Shown: positions 17,199 to 26,383 of the stretch, in pieces
Numbering within the stretch: position 1 is the first letter of the stretch
How the letters are laid out: every line of letters starts with the position of its first letter
NCBI RefSeq assembly: GCF_947502415.1
Contig: NZ_CANMZV010000016.1
Location: forward strand, 1 to 37,686
Direction of reading: 5' to 3'
Length of the DNA stretch: 37,686 bases
From: an uncultured Photobacterium sp.
Lineage (GTDB): Bacteria > Pseudomonadota > Gammaproteobacteria > Enterobacterales > Vibrionaceae
Position numbers and translations under genes: made by a program
The notes under the pieces: model-generated
Databases searched by the model: none
Seen by the model: only the letters and a program-made list of their open reading frames with translations
Told to the model about the DNA's origin: nothing

Positions 17199-17214
17199 AT
17201 ATTCCAATACTGTA

Positions 17215-18120
17215 TTACCTTACCAGCATCGCAGCACCAAATACGCCAGCACTATCGCCCAGTGCCGGTTTAACAATTTGCGTATTCAAGGCAGGGTTAA
17301 ACAGATGCCGCTCGATAACTTTTGGCCCATACTCATATAAAGCATCAATATTACCGACACCTCCCCCCACGACAATGACATCAGGATCAATAACATTAAT
17401 GATCTGGGCTACAGCTAGTCCGAACTTTTCAATTAAACGGGTAACTGTATGTTGCGCGAAACTTTCACCCAACTCAGCTTGTTCCACAATCTCCGGCAAG
17501 CTTAACCCTCTTTGCGCCAACTTCTGGTAATGGGTTTCCAATCCCTTTCCTGAAATTACCGTTTCCAGGCAACCATTTTTCCCGCAATAACAAGGCTCGC
17601 CATTAGGCTCAAGTACATTATGCCCCCACTCTCCGGCAATACCGTGGCAGCCATAAAGAACTTTACCGTTAACAACAATACCAGAGCCAACCCCAGTTCC
17701 CATTATGATCCCAAACACCACTTCGGCATCGGGTCTAACTTGTTTGACTATCCCTAGATGAGTTTCTGCCAGAGCAAAACAATTGGCATCATTGGCTAAT
17801 TTCACCGGCACTTGTAACAATTGCTCCAGATCTTTATCCAGAGCTTTGCCATTAAGTGATGTGGAATTACAGTTTTTCATTACTCGAGTTTGCGGGTCCA
17901 GCACACCCGGCGTTCCAAAACCAACGCGCACAGGATACTCACCCACTCTTTCAGCGCATAGTTCAATAAGTTGCTTGATTCGGTACAAAACATGCTCATA
18001 ACCCCGCGCACCTTCAGTGGCTATTCGCTCGCGTAAGACACACTGATCATCATCATAAGACATTACTGCGCACTCTATTTTAGTGCCGCCCAAATCCACA
18101 CCCCAGTAATACCGGCTCAT
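17215..18120 (-). CDS. ROK-family sugar kinase, fructokinase (Mak)-like
   Basis: The 301-aa product has the N-terminal ATP-binding DLGGTKIE motif (9-16). It has catalytic Asp111 in LANDANCFAL, GTGVGSG (141-147), and the ROK zinc site formed by His167 in GEWGH and the cysteines of CYCGKNGC (177-184). The NCNSTSLNG stretch (about 83-91) and the zinc-site spacing resemble E. coli Mak more than NagK, so a fructokinase/mannokinase is the best guess; glucokinase activity cannot be excluded. It phosphorylates a hexose with ATP in the cytoplasm. It is a single gene. Confidence 0.85.
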   Translation of the reverse strand: MSRYYWGVDLGGTKIECAVMSYDDDQCVLRERIATEGARGYEHVLYRIKQLIELCAERVGEYPVRVGFGTPGVLDPQTRVMKNCNSTSLNGKALDKDLEQLLQVPVKLANDANCFALAETHLGIVKQVRPDAEVVFGIIMGTGVGSGIVVNGKVLYGCHGIAGEWGHNVLEPNGEPCYCGKNGCLETVISGKGLETHYQKLAQRGLSLPEIVEQAELGESFAQHTVTRLIEKFGLAVAQIINVIDPDVIVVGGGVGNIDALYEYGPKVIERHLFNPALNTQIVKPALGDSAGVFGAAMLVR

Positions 18121-18318
18121 TTTGTCTCCACAATTCAGCCAAATGTTATGACATCACATCATAATCTCTGATCCAGCCGTGTTCAGTTAACTAACGCTAG
18201 TTTATTGAGATAAAAGCACAGCCGTAGACTGCAACGACATTCGCCGCAAAAAAAGTAAAATCGACCATACTTAAACCGTTAAGCAATTAATCATTATTTA
18301 ACGGTGGAGATTTTTAGT

Positions 18319-18534
18319 ATGTTTTTGAAAGAGGCGCGCACTGGAGATTTGGTCGATGTTGTCGATATGGCATCACTGATCAACCCTTTCTCACAGCATG
18401 TGACTGTTCAGTACCAGTCCGGAGAAGATCTCGCAGAACCAGTTACAGTCGATAAGCATAATTTGTCTTTCCCTTCAGGCGAAAACCTACCAGAGTGCTG
18501 GATCAACGGCTATTACCGCCTCCAGCAAAAGTAA
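18319..18534 (+). CDS. Conserved small protein of unknown function
   Basis: The 71-aa product begins MFLKEARTGDLVDVVDM. It has no signal or membrane segment. It contains two short beta-like blocks (HVTVQYQSGEDL and KHNLSFPSGENLPECW). I recall similar small hypothetical proteins in Vibrio but no function. The ATG at 18319 follows GGAG (18306-18309) at 9 bp; a GTG at 18304 overlaps that ribosome-binding site and is rejected. It diverges from the ROK kinase gene. Confidence 0.7.
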   Translation: MFLKEARTGDLVDVVDMASLINPFSQHVTVQYQSGEDLAEPVTVDKHNLSFPSGENLPECWINGYYRLQQK

Positions 18535-18657
18535 GGCTCACTGAACCAATCAAAGAGAAGCAACTCAATAAATGGCCACTCGCCATTAGGCTATTCCCGG
18601 CACAATGGCGAGTACCGATGCACCAACTAGAAAAGCACAACCTTAAATCAAACAAAT

Positions 18658-19260
18658 TCAGGAACTAAAAGTATATAGCGACAAACGCTGCGCAATTTGC
18701 GTTGTCAGCCGGTCAAGCCCTTCCGACAAGGCCATTACCTGAGCTTCATACCCATCTTGCGCCAGAGGCACCTGAAAAGAAAACGGATACACGCCACGCA
18801 GATTGCCGTCGCTATCTAACAGTAACCACTCGCCAGCTAGCTTTGCCATTCCTGAATAATGTCCGTTGAACTGACTAACTCTAACCTGAATACGGGGCAA
18901 ATCTGACGTGGCCAGTGCTGGGGTTAGTTCCGTTGGCCAATACCGATTCTGCTTATAACGCAAATCATGATTGATCCTGCGTGTTAGTTGCTTGCTAATC
19001 GACTCGGCCCATAAATTTTGCTGCGCCTGTACAACTTCCGTTTCGCTCAACTGGTACACCAAGCCAGTACCCGATAGATGTTCGGCCATTTCCACCGGAC
19101 GGATCACCAACAGAGGCTGATTTGTGCCATTAACAATCAGCTGTTCTTCACGCCCTTTTTCCTGCCCATTAACAGGCAATAAAAAGGTAGTGCTGACACC
19201 CTCAGGCTGACTGCTGCACCCACTAAGCAAGCCTGCCAATATAATTAGCCACTTATGCAT
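18658..19260 (-). CDS. pqiC: PqiC outer-membrane lipoprotein
   Basis: The 200-aa product has a lipoprotein signal with lipobox LLSGC (residues 11-15) and an ABC-transport auxiliary (PqiC/YmbA) fold. It is the third gene of pqiABC. PqiC anchors the PqiB needle to the outer membrane and helps move lipids between the membranes (known from E. coli). Its ATG overlaps the pqiB stop by one base, so translation is coupled. There is no Asp at +2 after Cys15, which fits outer-membrane sorting. Confidence 0.9.
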   Translation of the reverse strand: MHKWLIILAGLLSGCSSQPEGVSTTFLLPVNGQEKGREEQLIVNGTNQPLLVIRPVEMAEHLSGTGLVYQLSETEVVQAQQNLWAESISKQLTRRINHDLRYKQNRYWPTELTPALATSDLPRIQVRVSQFNGHYSGMAKLAGEWLLLDSDGNLRGVYPFSFQVPLAQDGYEAQVMALSEGLDRLTTQIAQRLSLYTFSS

Positions 19261-20906
19261 TACTTAGCCCCCTTAACCGGAATCGGGTCTTTCGCTTTCT
19301 CACCGGTAAATATCAAAGAATTTGGCTTATCATTAAGCTGGCGAAGCACTGGCTGAAGCTCCAGCATGACCTGCTCGAAGCGTGCTAAAGCCTGTTCCAG
19401 ATTACGATAAGGCTCTGCATCAGGGCCAAAGCCATTTAACGTATCTTGAATTTGCTGTAAGCTCCCGCGAATTTCCCCCGGAATTGCCTTTGTATCCTTC
19501 TGTGCCAGCAATACCGCTAGCTCATTAGCCATATTTTCCGCAGCCAATAATGTTTTCTGTGAAGCATCAAGGCTCAGATTAAGGCTCACCAAGGTGTCTT
19601 CTACGGGTAATTCCTCGATTTTTGTCAGTATCGAACCAAGTTGCTTCTGTATTTGAGCAAAACCACCAGCTTTGGTCGGAAAAATATCGTACTTACTATA
19701 CTTGCCTAATTCAGGCATCACCTCATCAGGATAAACTTCAGTGTCCACCAACAAGGCACCCGTTAACAAGTTTCCCGTTTTCAGCGAGGCCCGAAGCCCG
19801 AGCTTGAACTCTTGTTCCAGGCTCATTTTCAATCGCGGCAAGCTCTCTTCCTCCACTTCCCCGTATATCCGACCCAATTCTATTCGAACCAGGACAGGGA
19901 TCTGTCTGTTAGAAAAGCCATCCCGATCACTAGGTAATTCAAGTGGTACTTTCCTGACAGTTCCAATCCGAAGCCCCCGATACTCCACAGGCGCTCCTGG
20001 ATTTAATCCGCGAACCGATTCATCAAATAACATGACATATTCAAGATACTCATCAAAAAATCGCTCACGCACCTGCTTGAGATTGTTATAAAGCCTGAAG
20101 CGGGACATATCTTTGGTGATCAGTTCACCAGGCTCATTGCCTTTAGGCACCCTAAAACTAACGCCCCCAGTGATAAGAGACTCAATCGAGCCAATCTGAA
20201 GGCTGAATCCCTCTGCCGACATTTTCAAATCAACGCCAGATGTCAGCCAAAAACGGGTTTTCTTGCGGATCAAGCTATCGTATGGCTCAAAGATAAAAAG
20301 CTGGTAATTGGCCTTCTTGGCTTCCGGTTCAAACGTCATCTTTTCGACCCTACCGACAGTGAATCCTTCATAAAGCACCGGATCGCCCACGCCAAGCTTA
20401 CCCGCTTCCTTATGATAGAGAACCAACCTCAATCCCTTTGCATCCGGCGGGGCAACCGGCGGTACTTCCAACACATCAAATTCAAACTTTTCCTCTTTCC
20501 CGCTACCAGGCTGCAACTGAACATAAGCGCCAGATAACAAAGTTTCGAGGCCTGAGACCCCCTCTTTACCAATCCGGGGTTTTACCACCCAAAACAAAGT
20601 ATCTTCACGCAACATACGGGCAGCATCTTTATTAATTTGCGCCGTGGCAATGATGGCGCTGTAATCATCATTCAGCCGAACATCACTGATCACCCCCACA
20701 GTCACGTTCAGTGCCTTCACTTCCGTTTTGCCAACCTCTATCCCCTCAGCAGTACTTAATAAAAGCGTTACTTCTGGCCCCTTGCTGGTCACGTACTGAG
20801 CCAGCATCCAGATACCAATCCCTAAAGCGATGACAGGTACAAGCCAGATAGAAGAAATCTGCTTCAGGTTTTGCACATCCGCCTTTTGATACTTGTCATC
20901 ATTCAT
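19260..20906 (-). CDS. pqiB: PqiB, MCE-domain lipid-transport protein
   Basis: From the ATG at 20906 the product is 548 aa, like E. coli PqiB. It has a transmembrane helix (about residues 20-38), three successive MCE domains (roughly 43-135, 160-250 and 285-390), and a long C-terminal helix that forms the periplasm-spanning needle. In-frame starts further upstream (to 20981) would lie deep inside pqiA. The chosen ATG has AAGAAGGCAG just before it and overlaps the pqiA stop by 8 bp. The gene belongs to the pqiABC operon for envelope lipid trafficking and membrane-stress defence. Confidence 0.92.
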   Translation of the reverse strand: MNDDKYQKADVQNLKQISSIWLVPVIALGIGIWMLAQYVTSKGPEVTLLLSTAEGIEVGKTEVKALNVTVGVISDVRLNDDYSAIIATAQINKDAARMLREDTLFWVVKPRIGKEGVSGLETLLSGAYVQLQPGSGKEEKFEFDVLEVPPVAPPDAKGLRLVLYHKEAGKLGVGDPVLYEGFTVGRVEKMTFEPEAKKANYQLFIFEPYDSLIRKKTRFWLTSGVDLKMSAEGFSLQIGSIESLITGGVSFRVPKGNEPGELITKDMSRFRLYNNLKQVRERFFDEYLEYVMLFDESVRGLNPGAPVEYRGLRIGTVRKVPLELPSDRDGFSNRQIPVLVRIELGRIYGEVEEESLPRLKMSLEQEFKLGLRASLKTGNLLTGALLVDTEVYPDEVMPELGKYSKYDIFPTKAGGFAQIQKQLGSILTKIEELPVEDTLVSLNLSLDASQKTLLAAENMANELAVLLAQKDTKAIPGEIRGSLQQIQDTLNGFGPDAEPYRNLEQALARFEQVMLELQPVLRQLNDKPNSLIFTGEKAKDPIPVKGAK

Positions 20907-22227
20907 AGTCTGCCTTCTTTTGCTCCGTCGCTTCCAAGCGTGGGGGAGATTCCGATTCAGTCCAAAATACCCTAGGATCAAACACCATCGCCGACAGCAT
21001 TGTTAATACCACAACACAGGCAAATGAAAGTGCCGCAGGCCCTGGATAGATAGCCATCAAGTTCTGCAACTGCACCAGAGCGACTAATATGGCAACAACA
21101 AAAATATCAATCATTGACCATCGCCCGATTAACTCTGTGATCCGGTACATGCGTAACCTCTGTATCGCCTGCCGCGAATCGAGATCACTCACGCGCTGCG
21201 CATTAATATAGAGCCAGGATAAAGCAAAAATCTTGGCTAGCGGGATCACCACGCTAGCCAGAAAAATCACCGCTGCAATAGGGTAAGAACCCAACTGCCA
21301 TAGCAATACAATCCCCCCGATAATGGTTGAACCTTCCGATTTTCCGAGGCTCACGGTATACATCATCGGATACAAATTTGCCGGAATAAAAAATATCGCA
21401 GCAGCAACCAGCAGAGCCCAACAGCGCTGAAGGCTGTGTCGCGGGCTATACGGGTGCAACAGGCCGCCACAACGGATACAAATCGCGTGACCACTATCAG
21501 GCAATGGATTTAACTGGGCGCAAATATGGCAACTGACATGATTAACAGAGTGATGACTGTCTCCGGGGATCACTCCCGGCAGCGGATGCATCGGCATAAT
21601 CTGTAACCAGAGCCAGGTTCTATCAACCATGGACACACACTTAATCACCAACATGGTATAAATACAGAACGCCCAAAAAGACATTCCCAAACCGACATCA
21701 GCCATCGATGCGATTTTTATAAGGCTAACCAGCACACCAATTAAAAAAACATCGACCATCAGCCAAGGTTCAATACGGCACATACTGCGGAAAAGACGCA
21801 TATTGTGCAGGCTCTCTCCGGCGGGTTTGCCTTCGGCCTGCCGTTTTCTCGCCAGCCAGTACAAATACAGCACAATAAAAATATACACTGCAGGTAAGAG
21901 CACCACGGTAAGCAGCAGCAAAACCGCCAACAAGCTATTTTCAAAATTATTGAGCATTTCTACGGCGTGAAGCAGCGAGATTTCTTGCTTGATCCCCTGA
22001 ACACTAAACGACATAAAGGGAAAACTGATACTCAGCACCAGCATAATCAGACAGGCTACGCCATACGATAACGGGCGCTGTAGCGGCAAACTTATGTGTT
22101 TAGCCAGCGTATGACCGCAGCGAGGACAGGACGCCTTCTGTCCATCATCCAAAATTGGTAGCTCGGTGACCAAACCGCACTCTTCGCAGCCAATATATAT
22201 TTGAGACACCGGAGGCCCGCTCATCAT
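20899..22227 (-). CDS. pqiA: PqiA inner-membrane protein
   Basis: The 442-aa product has two repeats, each a zinc-ribbon followed by four hydrophobic segments. The first cysteine set is C14/C17/C34/C37 (CEECG...CPRCG) and the second C233/C236/C250/C253 (CHIC...CIRCG). This is the PqiA/LetA architecture, the integral membrane partner of the MCE protein PqiB. ATGs at 22227 and 22224 are both possible; AAGG is better spaced for the second. It is the first gene of the operon. In E. coli the operon is induced by paraquat through SoxRS; no SoxS box was identified here. Confidence 0.92.
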   Translation of the reverse strand: MMSGPPVSQIYIGCEECGLVTELPILDDGQKASCPRCGHTLAKHISLPLQRPLSYGVACLIMLVLSISFPFMSFSVQGIKQEISLLHAVEMLNNFENSLLAVLLLLTVVLLPAVYIFIVLYLYWLARKRQAEGKPAGESLHNMRLFRSMCRIEPWLMVDVFLIGVLVSLIKIASMADVGLGMSFWAFCIYTMLVIKCVSMVDRTWLWLQIMPMHPLPGVIPGDSHHSVNHVSCHICAQLNPLPDSGHAICIRCGGLLHPYSPRHSLQRCWALLVAAAIFFIPANLYPMMYTVSLGKSEGSTIIGGIVLLWQLGSYPIAAVIFLASVVIPLAKIFALSWLYINAQRVSDLDSRQAIQRLRMYRITELIGRWSMIDIFVVAILVALVQLQNLMAIYPGPAALSFACVVVLTMLSAMVFDPRVFWTESESPPRLEATEQKKADYE

Positions 22228-22582
22228 CTACCTTCATTACGCTCTTTCAAATCAGTATAGAAAACCTCAGCGAAATACCTGCAAGCAAGGTGATAAAAAA
22301 TGTATAAATACCAACCAGTAACCTCTTTTACACCAAACTGATGCCAATATGATTCACAACCAGTACAGGTAATAAAAATAAAAAACCTCCCAGAAAGGAG
22401 GCTAAGTAAAGCAAGATAAAGTGAACGTCTAGTTACAACAAGCTCATATGAGCAAATGTATAAAAGGCTGATCTTAAACATATAGAGGGAACATAAGCGT
22501 AAGTACTTCTAATATTCAGTATAGTTAAGAAACGATTGTCCACATGAAACATATGGTTATATTAATCAAACATTGTCTAAAA
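22228..22582. other. Intergenic region between phhB and pqiA
   Basis: 355 bp containing the probable phhAB terminator and the pqiA promoter region. An 85-codon minus-strand frame reaching the pqiA start crosses the terminator and reads like translated intergenic DNA, so I did not call it. Confidence 0.5.
22371..22402 (-). terminator. Probable terminator of the phhAB transcript
   Basis: On the minus strand CCTCC (22401-22397) pairs with GGAGG (22390-22386) around a 6-nt loop and is followed by TTTTTATTTTTATT. The stem is short but the U-tract is long. It lies about 180 bp past phhB, so it might instead be an attenuator ahead of pqiA. Confidence 0.5.
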
Positions 22583-22933
22583 TTATGCGTTCAATGATTG
22601 GTATACCAAATCCGTCTTCGCGGCACAGATAAAATCATTTCTGTGCAAGCCTCTTACCGAATGGCTCCACCAGCACACCGTTACTTTCCCCCACTCCAAC
22701 GTAATAGCCGGATGATGAAATTCCGCTTCTGCCAATTCCGCTATCTTGTCTGTAAATGCCCATGCCTGCTTAAAGTTCTTAAAGGTATAAACCCGTTCCA
22801 GCTGGTTAATTCCTTCCCGGTTATACACATTCCAATCAGGTACATTTTGTGAAAGCTCTATTACTTCATGATCGGTGAGCATTGGTGCCCCGACATGGCA
22901 AGCCTCACATTTGAGTTGATGTAATTCAGACAT
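22583..22933 (-). CDS. phhB: Pterin-4a-carbinolamine dehydratase PhhB
   Basis: From the ATG at 22933 the product is 116 aa. It carries the pterin dehydratase signature [19 protein letters not shown] and ends [19 protein letters not shown]. It regenerates the tetrahydropterin cofactor used by PhhA. In-frame starts upstream would lie within phhA; the chosen start overlaps the phhA stop by 8 bp, showing translational coupling. An N-terminal CEACH motif is present. It is the second gene of the phhAB operon. Confidence 0.93.
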   Translation of the reverse strand: MSELHQLKCEACHVGAPMLTDHEVIELSQNVPDWNVYNREGINQLERVYTFKNFKQAWAFTDKIAELAEAEFHHPAITLEWGKVTVCWWSHSVRGLHRNDFICAAKTDLVYQSLNA

Positions 22934-23738
22934 AATCTCCAATTGTCTCCTTGTTTTTCGGTGGAAATACAGGTGCATGCAACCCCAGTTTTTTAGCTTG
23001 CTGCACCATGCCCATAATGTCTTTCTGAGCAAGCTGATAAAGCTGCGCTATACCATCAATAACAAAGTATATAGGCTGCATGATATCGATCCGGTAAGGC
23101 GTACGCATAATATCAACCGGATCAAATGCATGGTAAATAGGCTTGTCACTGGTTACCGCATATTCTGTCTCTCCGGGTGAAGACAAAATCCCTCCTCCAT
23201 AAATCCTAATATCACCGTTTTGCCGTAGTAGCCCGAACTCAACGGTAAACCAGTACAAACGAGCCAGGTAAACTCGATCCTCTTTACTGGCCTGATAGCC
23301 TAGCCGGCCATAAGTGTGGGTAAACTCAGCAAAGGCAGGATTGGTCAGCATTGCACAATGACCGAAGATTTCATGAAAAAAGTCCGGCTCCTGCAGGTAA
23401 TCAAATTCTTCCCTGCATCGTAAAAATGTCGCAACCGGAAACCGTTTTGTCGCGAGTAAACTGAAAAAACGGTCGAAATTGATCAAGGCCGGCACCTCAA
23501 CACACTCCCAGCCAGTCGCCGGTTTAAGAACACAATTGATTTCTGCCAGTTGCGGTACTCGATCCATGGGTAAATCCAACAAAGCTAACCCATTGATATA
23601 TTCATCACAGGCACGGCCTTCTATCACACTCAGCTGACGCGTCACCAAGTCATGCCAAACCCGATTCTCTTCCTCAGACCAGTTAATAAAACCGTTTTCA
23701 TCCGGCTTTTTTGATACATATTTCGTCGCAGTACCCAT
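22926..23738 (-). CDS. phhA: Phenylalanine 4-hydroxylase
   Basis: The 270-aa product is a monomeric-type aromatic amino acid hydroxylase. The iron ligands are His122 and His127 in [11 protein letters not shown] and Glu167 in [14 protein letters not shown] and YGRLG are also conserved. It converts phenylalanine to tyrosine with O2 and tetrahydropterin. It is co-transcribed with phhB and divergent from the homogentisate pathway genes. TyrR-like boxes lie in the shared upstream region. Confidence 0.95.
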   Translation of the reverse strand: MGTATKYVSKKPDENGFINWSEEENRVWHDLVTRQLSVIEGRACDEYINGLALLDLPMDRVPQLAEINCVLKPATGWECVEVPALINFDRFFSLLATKRFPVATFLRCREEFDYLQEPDFFHEIFGHCAMLTNPAFAEFTHTYGRLGYQASKEDRVYLARLYWFTVEFGLLRQNGDIRIYGGGILSSPGETEYAVTSDKPIYHAFDPVDIMRTPYRIDIMQPIYFVIDGIAQLYQLAQKDIMGMVQQAKKLGLHAPVFPPKNKETIGDYV

Positions 23739-23767
23739 AAAAAACCTACTTCATACTTAGTGCTTGT

Positions 23768-23785
23768 TGTAAGTAAACCTTTCCA
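23768..23785. promoter_or_regulatory. TyrR/PhhR-like operator, weaker
   Basis: TGTAAGTAAACCTTTCCA fits TGTAAA-N6-TTTACA with two mismatches and lies about 30 bp upstream of the phhA start. Confidence 0.4.
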
Positions 23786-23912
23786 TGGCATTATTCGATT
23801 CTTTCCCTTCTACACCTCAGACACAAACAGTGAAAACTCGCTGTCTTTATTAAGGTTAGGTGTAACTCAAGCTAATTTAGAAGCTGGCAACGACAATCAA
23901 ATCAATATTGGA

Positions 23913-23930
23913 TGTAACATTGTTTTTACA
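23913..23930. promoter_or_regulatory. TyrR/PhhR-like operator, strong match
   Basis: TGTAACATTGTTTTTACA fits the TyrR consensus TGTAAA-N6-TTTACA with a single mismatch, and the symmetry extends to GA/TC flanks. It lies between phhA and hmgA. TyrR-family regulators (PhhR) control phenylalanine catabolism in other gammaproteobacteria, which fits the genes on both sides. Confidence 0.65.
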
Positions 23931-24153
23931 TCAAGCTTTATTATTGAGAATGTTCAAAGTAAATAACCCGCCAATCATTACAACAGACAAGCCGGTTCTA
24001 CTCGCAGCTTTGTAAAATTATCAGCACACAATTTACAGTAATAAGATCTGGTTTTAGTTGTCGGATTCGCCATGCTCAACCAGATTTAACGCATCTGATT
24101 AACAAAAAGTTAACCTGCATTTTAGCAGGTCGGCGATAACTGAGGATAGGGTG

Positions 24154-25284
24154 ATGCGGCACTGGTTTCAGTTTCCTATTGTCGAGGGGAAAGCTTCCCG
24201 GCAAGCTCACTGCGATTTACCCGAAGCGACCTATGAACGTGAATGCGGGAAGGAAGGCTTCTTCGGCCCGGCCAGTCATATGTACCACGCTAATCCGCCT
24301 ACCGGCTGGATCGCATGGGAAGGGCCGCTTCGCCCGAGGGCTATCGATACCACCAAACTCAGACAACAAGGAAACACCCCTTGGGACGCAACATTAGTTC
24401 TGTATAACAACAACCTTAAAATGCGGGTATGGAACAGCACGCAAAGTATGGATCATTTAGTTCGGAACGGAGACGGCGACGAAGTACTGTTTGTCCATGC
24501 TGGCAGCGGCCAGTTGTATTGTGATTACGGCCACCTCTCTTTTCGCGACGGTGACTATATTGTGATCCCAAGGGCAACAAGCTGGCGAATAGAAACCTGT
24601 GAGCCGATTTCCCTTCTGCTTATCGAAGCTACCAACAGCAGCTACCAAATGGCTGAGCGTGGGCTGGTCGGTCAGCATGCTGTCTATGATCCCGCAATAT
24701 TAGAATACGCCCGTATAGATGACGATTTTCTGGCCCAGCAGGACAATAAACAACAATGGCAAGTGTGGCTTAAAGCACGCAATACCATGAATACCATCAC
24801 CTATCCCTATAATCCGCTTGATGCTCAGGGCTGGAAAGGCAACTTAACAGCATTCAAACTGAACTGGAGGGATATCAGGCCGCTAATGAGCCATCGCTAT
24901 CATCTACCGCCTTCGGCCCATACGACGTTTGTTGCCGATGGTTTTGTGATCTGCACCTTCGTACCACGTCCGATAGAAAGTGATCCCGAGGCCTTGAAAG
25001 TCCCCTTCTACCACAACAATGATGATTACGATGAAGTGCTCTTCTACCATAAAGGCAATTTTTTCAGCCGTGACAATATTGAGGCTGGCATGATCACCCA
25101 CCATCCTTGTGGCTTCTCGCACGGCCCGCATCCAAAAGCCTTGGCAACCAGTATGGAAAACCCGAAAAAGGAAACCGGTGAAGTAGCAGTGATGCTTGAT
25201 GCCCGCTGGCCACTGGAAATTGCCGATTTACCTGAAGACGCTGAAAACAAAGACTATGTTTATTCATGGCAGCAGAAGAAATAA
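24154..25284 (+). CDS. hmgA: Homogentisate 1,2-dioxygenase
   Basis: The product is 376 aa from the ATG at 24154 and is related to the homogentisate dioxygenase family. The C-terminal metal-binding block HHPCGFSHGPHP (about residues 314-326) and an upstream Glu in NNDDYDEVLFYHKG are visible. It opens the ring of homogentisate to maleylacetoacetate using Fe(II) and O2. The start was chosen because AGGA (24143-24146) is 7 bp before the ATG; a GTG at 24151 is alternative. It is the first gene of hmgA-fahA-maiA-aacS, the same gene family set found together in V. cholerae. Confidence 0.85.
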   Translation: MRHWFQFPIVEGKASRQAHCDLPEATYERECGKEGFFGPASHMYHANPPTGWIAWEGPLRPRAIDTTKLRQQGNTPWDATLVLYNNNLKMRVWNSTQSMDHLVRNGDGDEVLFVHAGSGQLYCDYGHLSFRDGDYIVIPRATSWRIETCEPISLLLIEATNSSYQMAERGLVGQHAVYDPAILEYARIDDDFLAQQDNKQQWQVWLKARNTMNTITYPYNPLDAQGWKGNLTAFKLNWRDIRPLMSHRYHLPPSAHTTFVADGFVICTFVPRPIESDPEALKVPFYHNNDDYDEVLFYHKGNFFSRDNIEAGMITHHPCGFSHGPHPKALATSMENPKKETGEVAVMLDARWPLEIADLPEDAENKDYVYSWQQKK

Positions 25285-25344
25285 ACCACACTGAACGGAA
25301 TGAAAACTGCCGAAAAAATTTACAATGTAAATAAGGAGTCAAGC

Positions 25345-26367
25345 GTGAAACTAGCTTCTCTAAACCATGGCCGTGACGGACAACTGGTGGTTGTCTCACG
25401 AGACTTGACCCAAGCCGTCCACGCCCATGACATTGCACCTACCCTACAGTTCGCCCTCGATAATTGGGATCAGGTTGAAGGCGACCTACAGCACTTATAT
25501 CGCAACCTCAATGACGGCGTCGCTCACGACGTATTCCCGTTTAACCCGAAACTCTGCGCCTCTCCGCTCCCCCGGGCATACCAATGGGCCGATGGCAGCG
25601 CCTATGTCAATCATGTCGAGCTGGTTCGCAAGGCCCGTGGTGCTGAGATGCCCGAGTCATTCTGGACCGATCCCCTGATGTACCAAGGAATGTCTTATAA
25701 TTTTCTCTCGCCTACGCAGGATATCAAGATTGCCGATGAAAACTGGGGAATAGATTTCGAAGGCGAGGTTGCCGTTATCACTGATGATATTGAAATGGGG
25801 ACCCGAGCAGAAGAAGTTCATGGCCACATTAAACTGCTAATGCTGGTCAATGACGTTTCATTGCGTAACCTGATCCCGGCCGAGCTTGCCAAAGGCTTTG
25901 GCTTCTTCCAGTCCAAACCTGCTTCGGCCTTCTCCCCGGTCACCGTTACTCCCGATGAACTTGGTGATAGCTGGCATGACTTTAAAGTTCATCACCGCCT
26001 GACCGTTCACTACAACGATACATTATTCGGCCAGCCCGATGCCGGCACCGATATGACCTTTAACTTCGCAGAACTTATACAACATGCCGCAATAAGCCGC
26101 CCACTCTGCGCCGGAACCATTATTGGCTCAGGCACTGTCTCAAACAAAGATAAAGGCGCCGGCTCATGTTGTCTGGCTGAACGACGAATGCTCGAAATCA
26201 TCGACCATGGCGAAGCCCTGACTCCTTTCATGCGCTTTGGCGACACCGTCAGAATAGAGATGTTTGATAACAACGGCCACTCAATCTTTGGCGCGATTGA
26301 ACAACAGGTGGTGCGCTACGAACATCGTTACCATGACGAAGACCTGAATCACCACAAACCTACTTAA
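25345..26367 (+). CDS. fahA: Fumarylacetoacetate hydrolase
   Basis: From the GTG at 25345 the product is 340 aa and starts VKLASLNHGRDGQLVVVSRDL, as expected for the family. AAGGAG (25332-25337) is well placed for it, while the ATG at 25300 lacks such a site. The FAA-hydrolase domain shows IDFEGEVAVITDDI with the acidic metal ligands, LLMLVNDVSLRNL, and GTIIGSGTVSNKD near the C-terminus. It splits fumarylacetoacetate into fumarate and acetoacetate, the last ring-cleavage step. It lies 60 bp after hmgA in the same operon. Confidence 0.92.
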   Translation: MKLASLNHGRDGQLVVVSRDLTQAVHAHDIAPTLQFALDNWDQVEGDLQHLYRNLNDGVAHDVFPFNPKLCASPLPRAYQWADGSAYVNHVELVRKARGAEMPESFWTDPLMYQGMSYNFLSPTQDIKIADENWGIDFEGEVAVITDDIEMGTRAEEVHGHIKLLMLVNDVSLRNLIPAELAKGFGFFQSKPASAFSPVTVTPDELGDSWHDFKVHHRLTVHYNDTLFGQPDAGTDMTFNFAELIQHAAISRPLCAGTIIGSGTVSNKDKGAGSCCLAERRMLEIIDHGEALTPFMRFGDTVRIEMFDNNGHSIFGAIEQQVVRYEHRYHDEDLNHHKPT

Positions 26368-26383
26368 TACAGGCGGAGCAACG

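Larger units (their letters stand above)
23739..24153. other. Divergent control region of phhAB and hmgA
   Basis: 415 bp with no credible gene. A 68-codon frame at 23760-23966 overlaps the TyrR-like operators and has no ribosome-binding site. The region holds the two TyrR-like boxes listed separately. A third half-conserved element at 24011-24028 has TGTAAA in one half and a poor second half. Confidence 0.6.

Noticed and set aside
22224..22481. 85-codon minus-strand frame ending at the pqiA start
   Set aside because: It crosses the probable phhAB terminator, has no ribosome-binding site and no recognisable domain.
23760..23966. 68-codon plus-strand frame in the phhA-hmgA gap
   Set aside because: It overlaps the TyrR-like operators and lacks a start signal.
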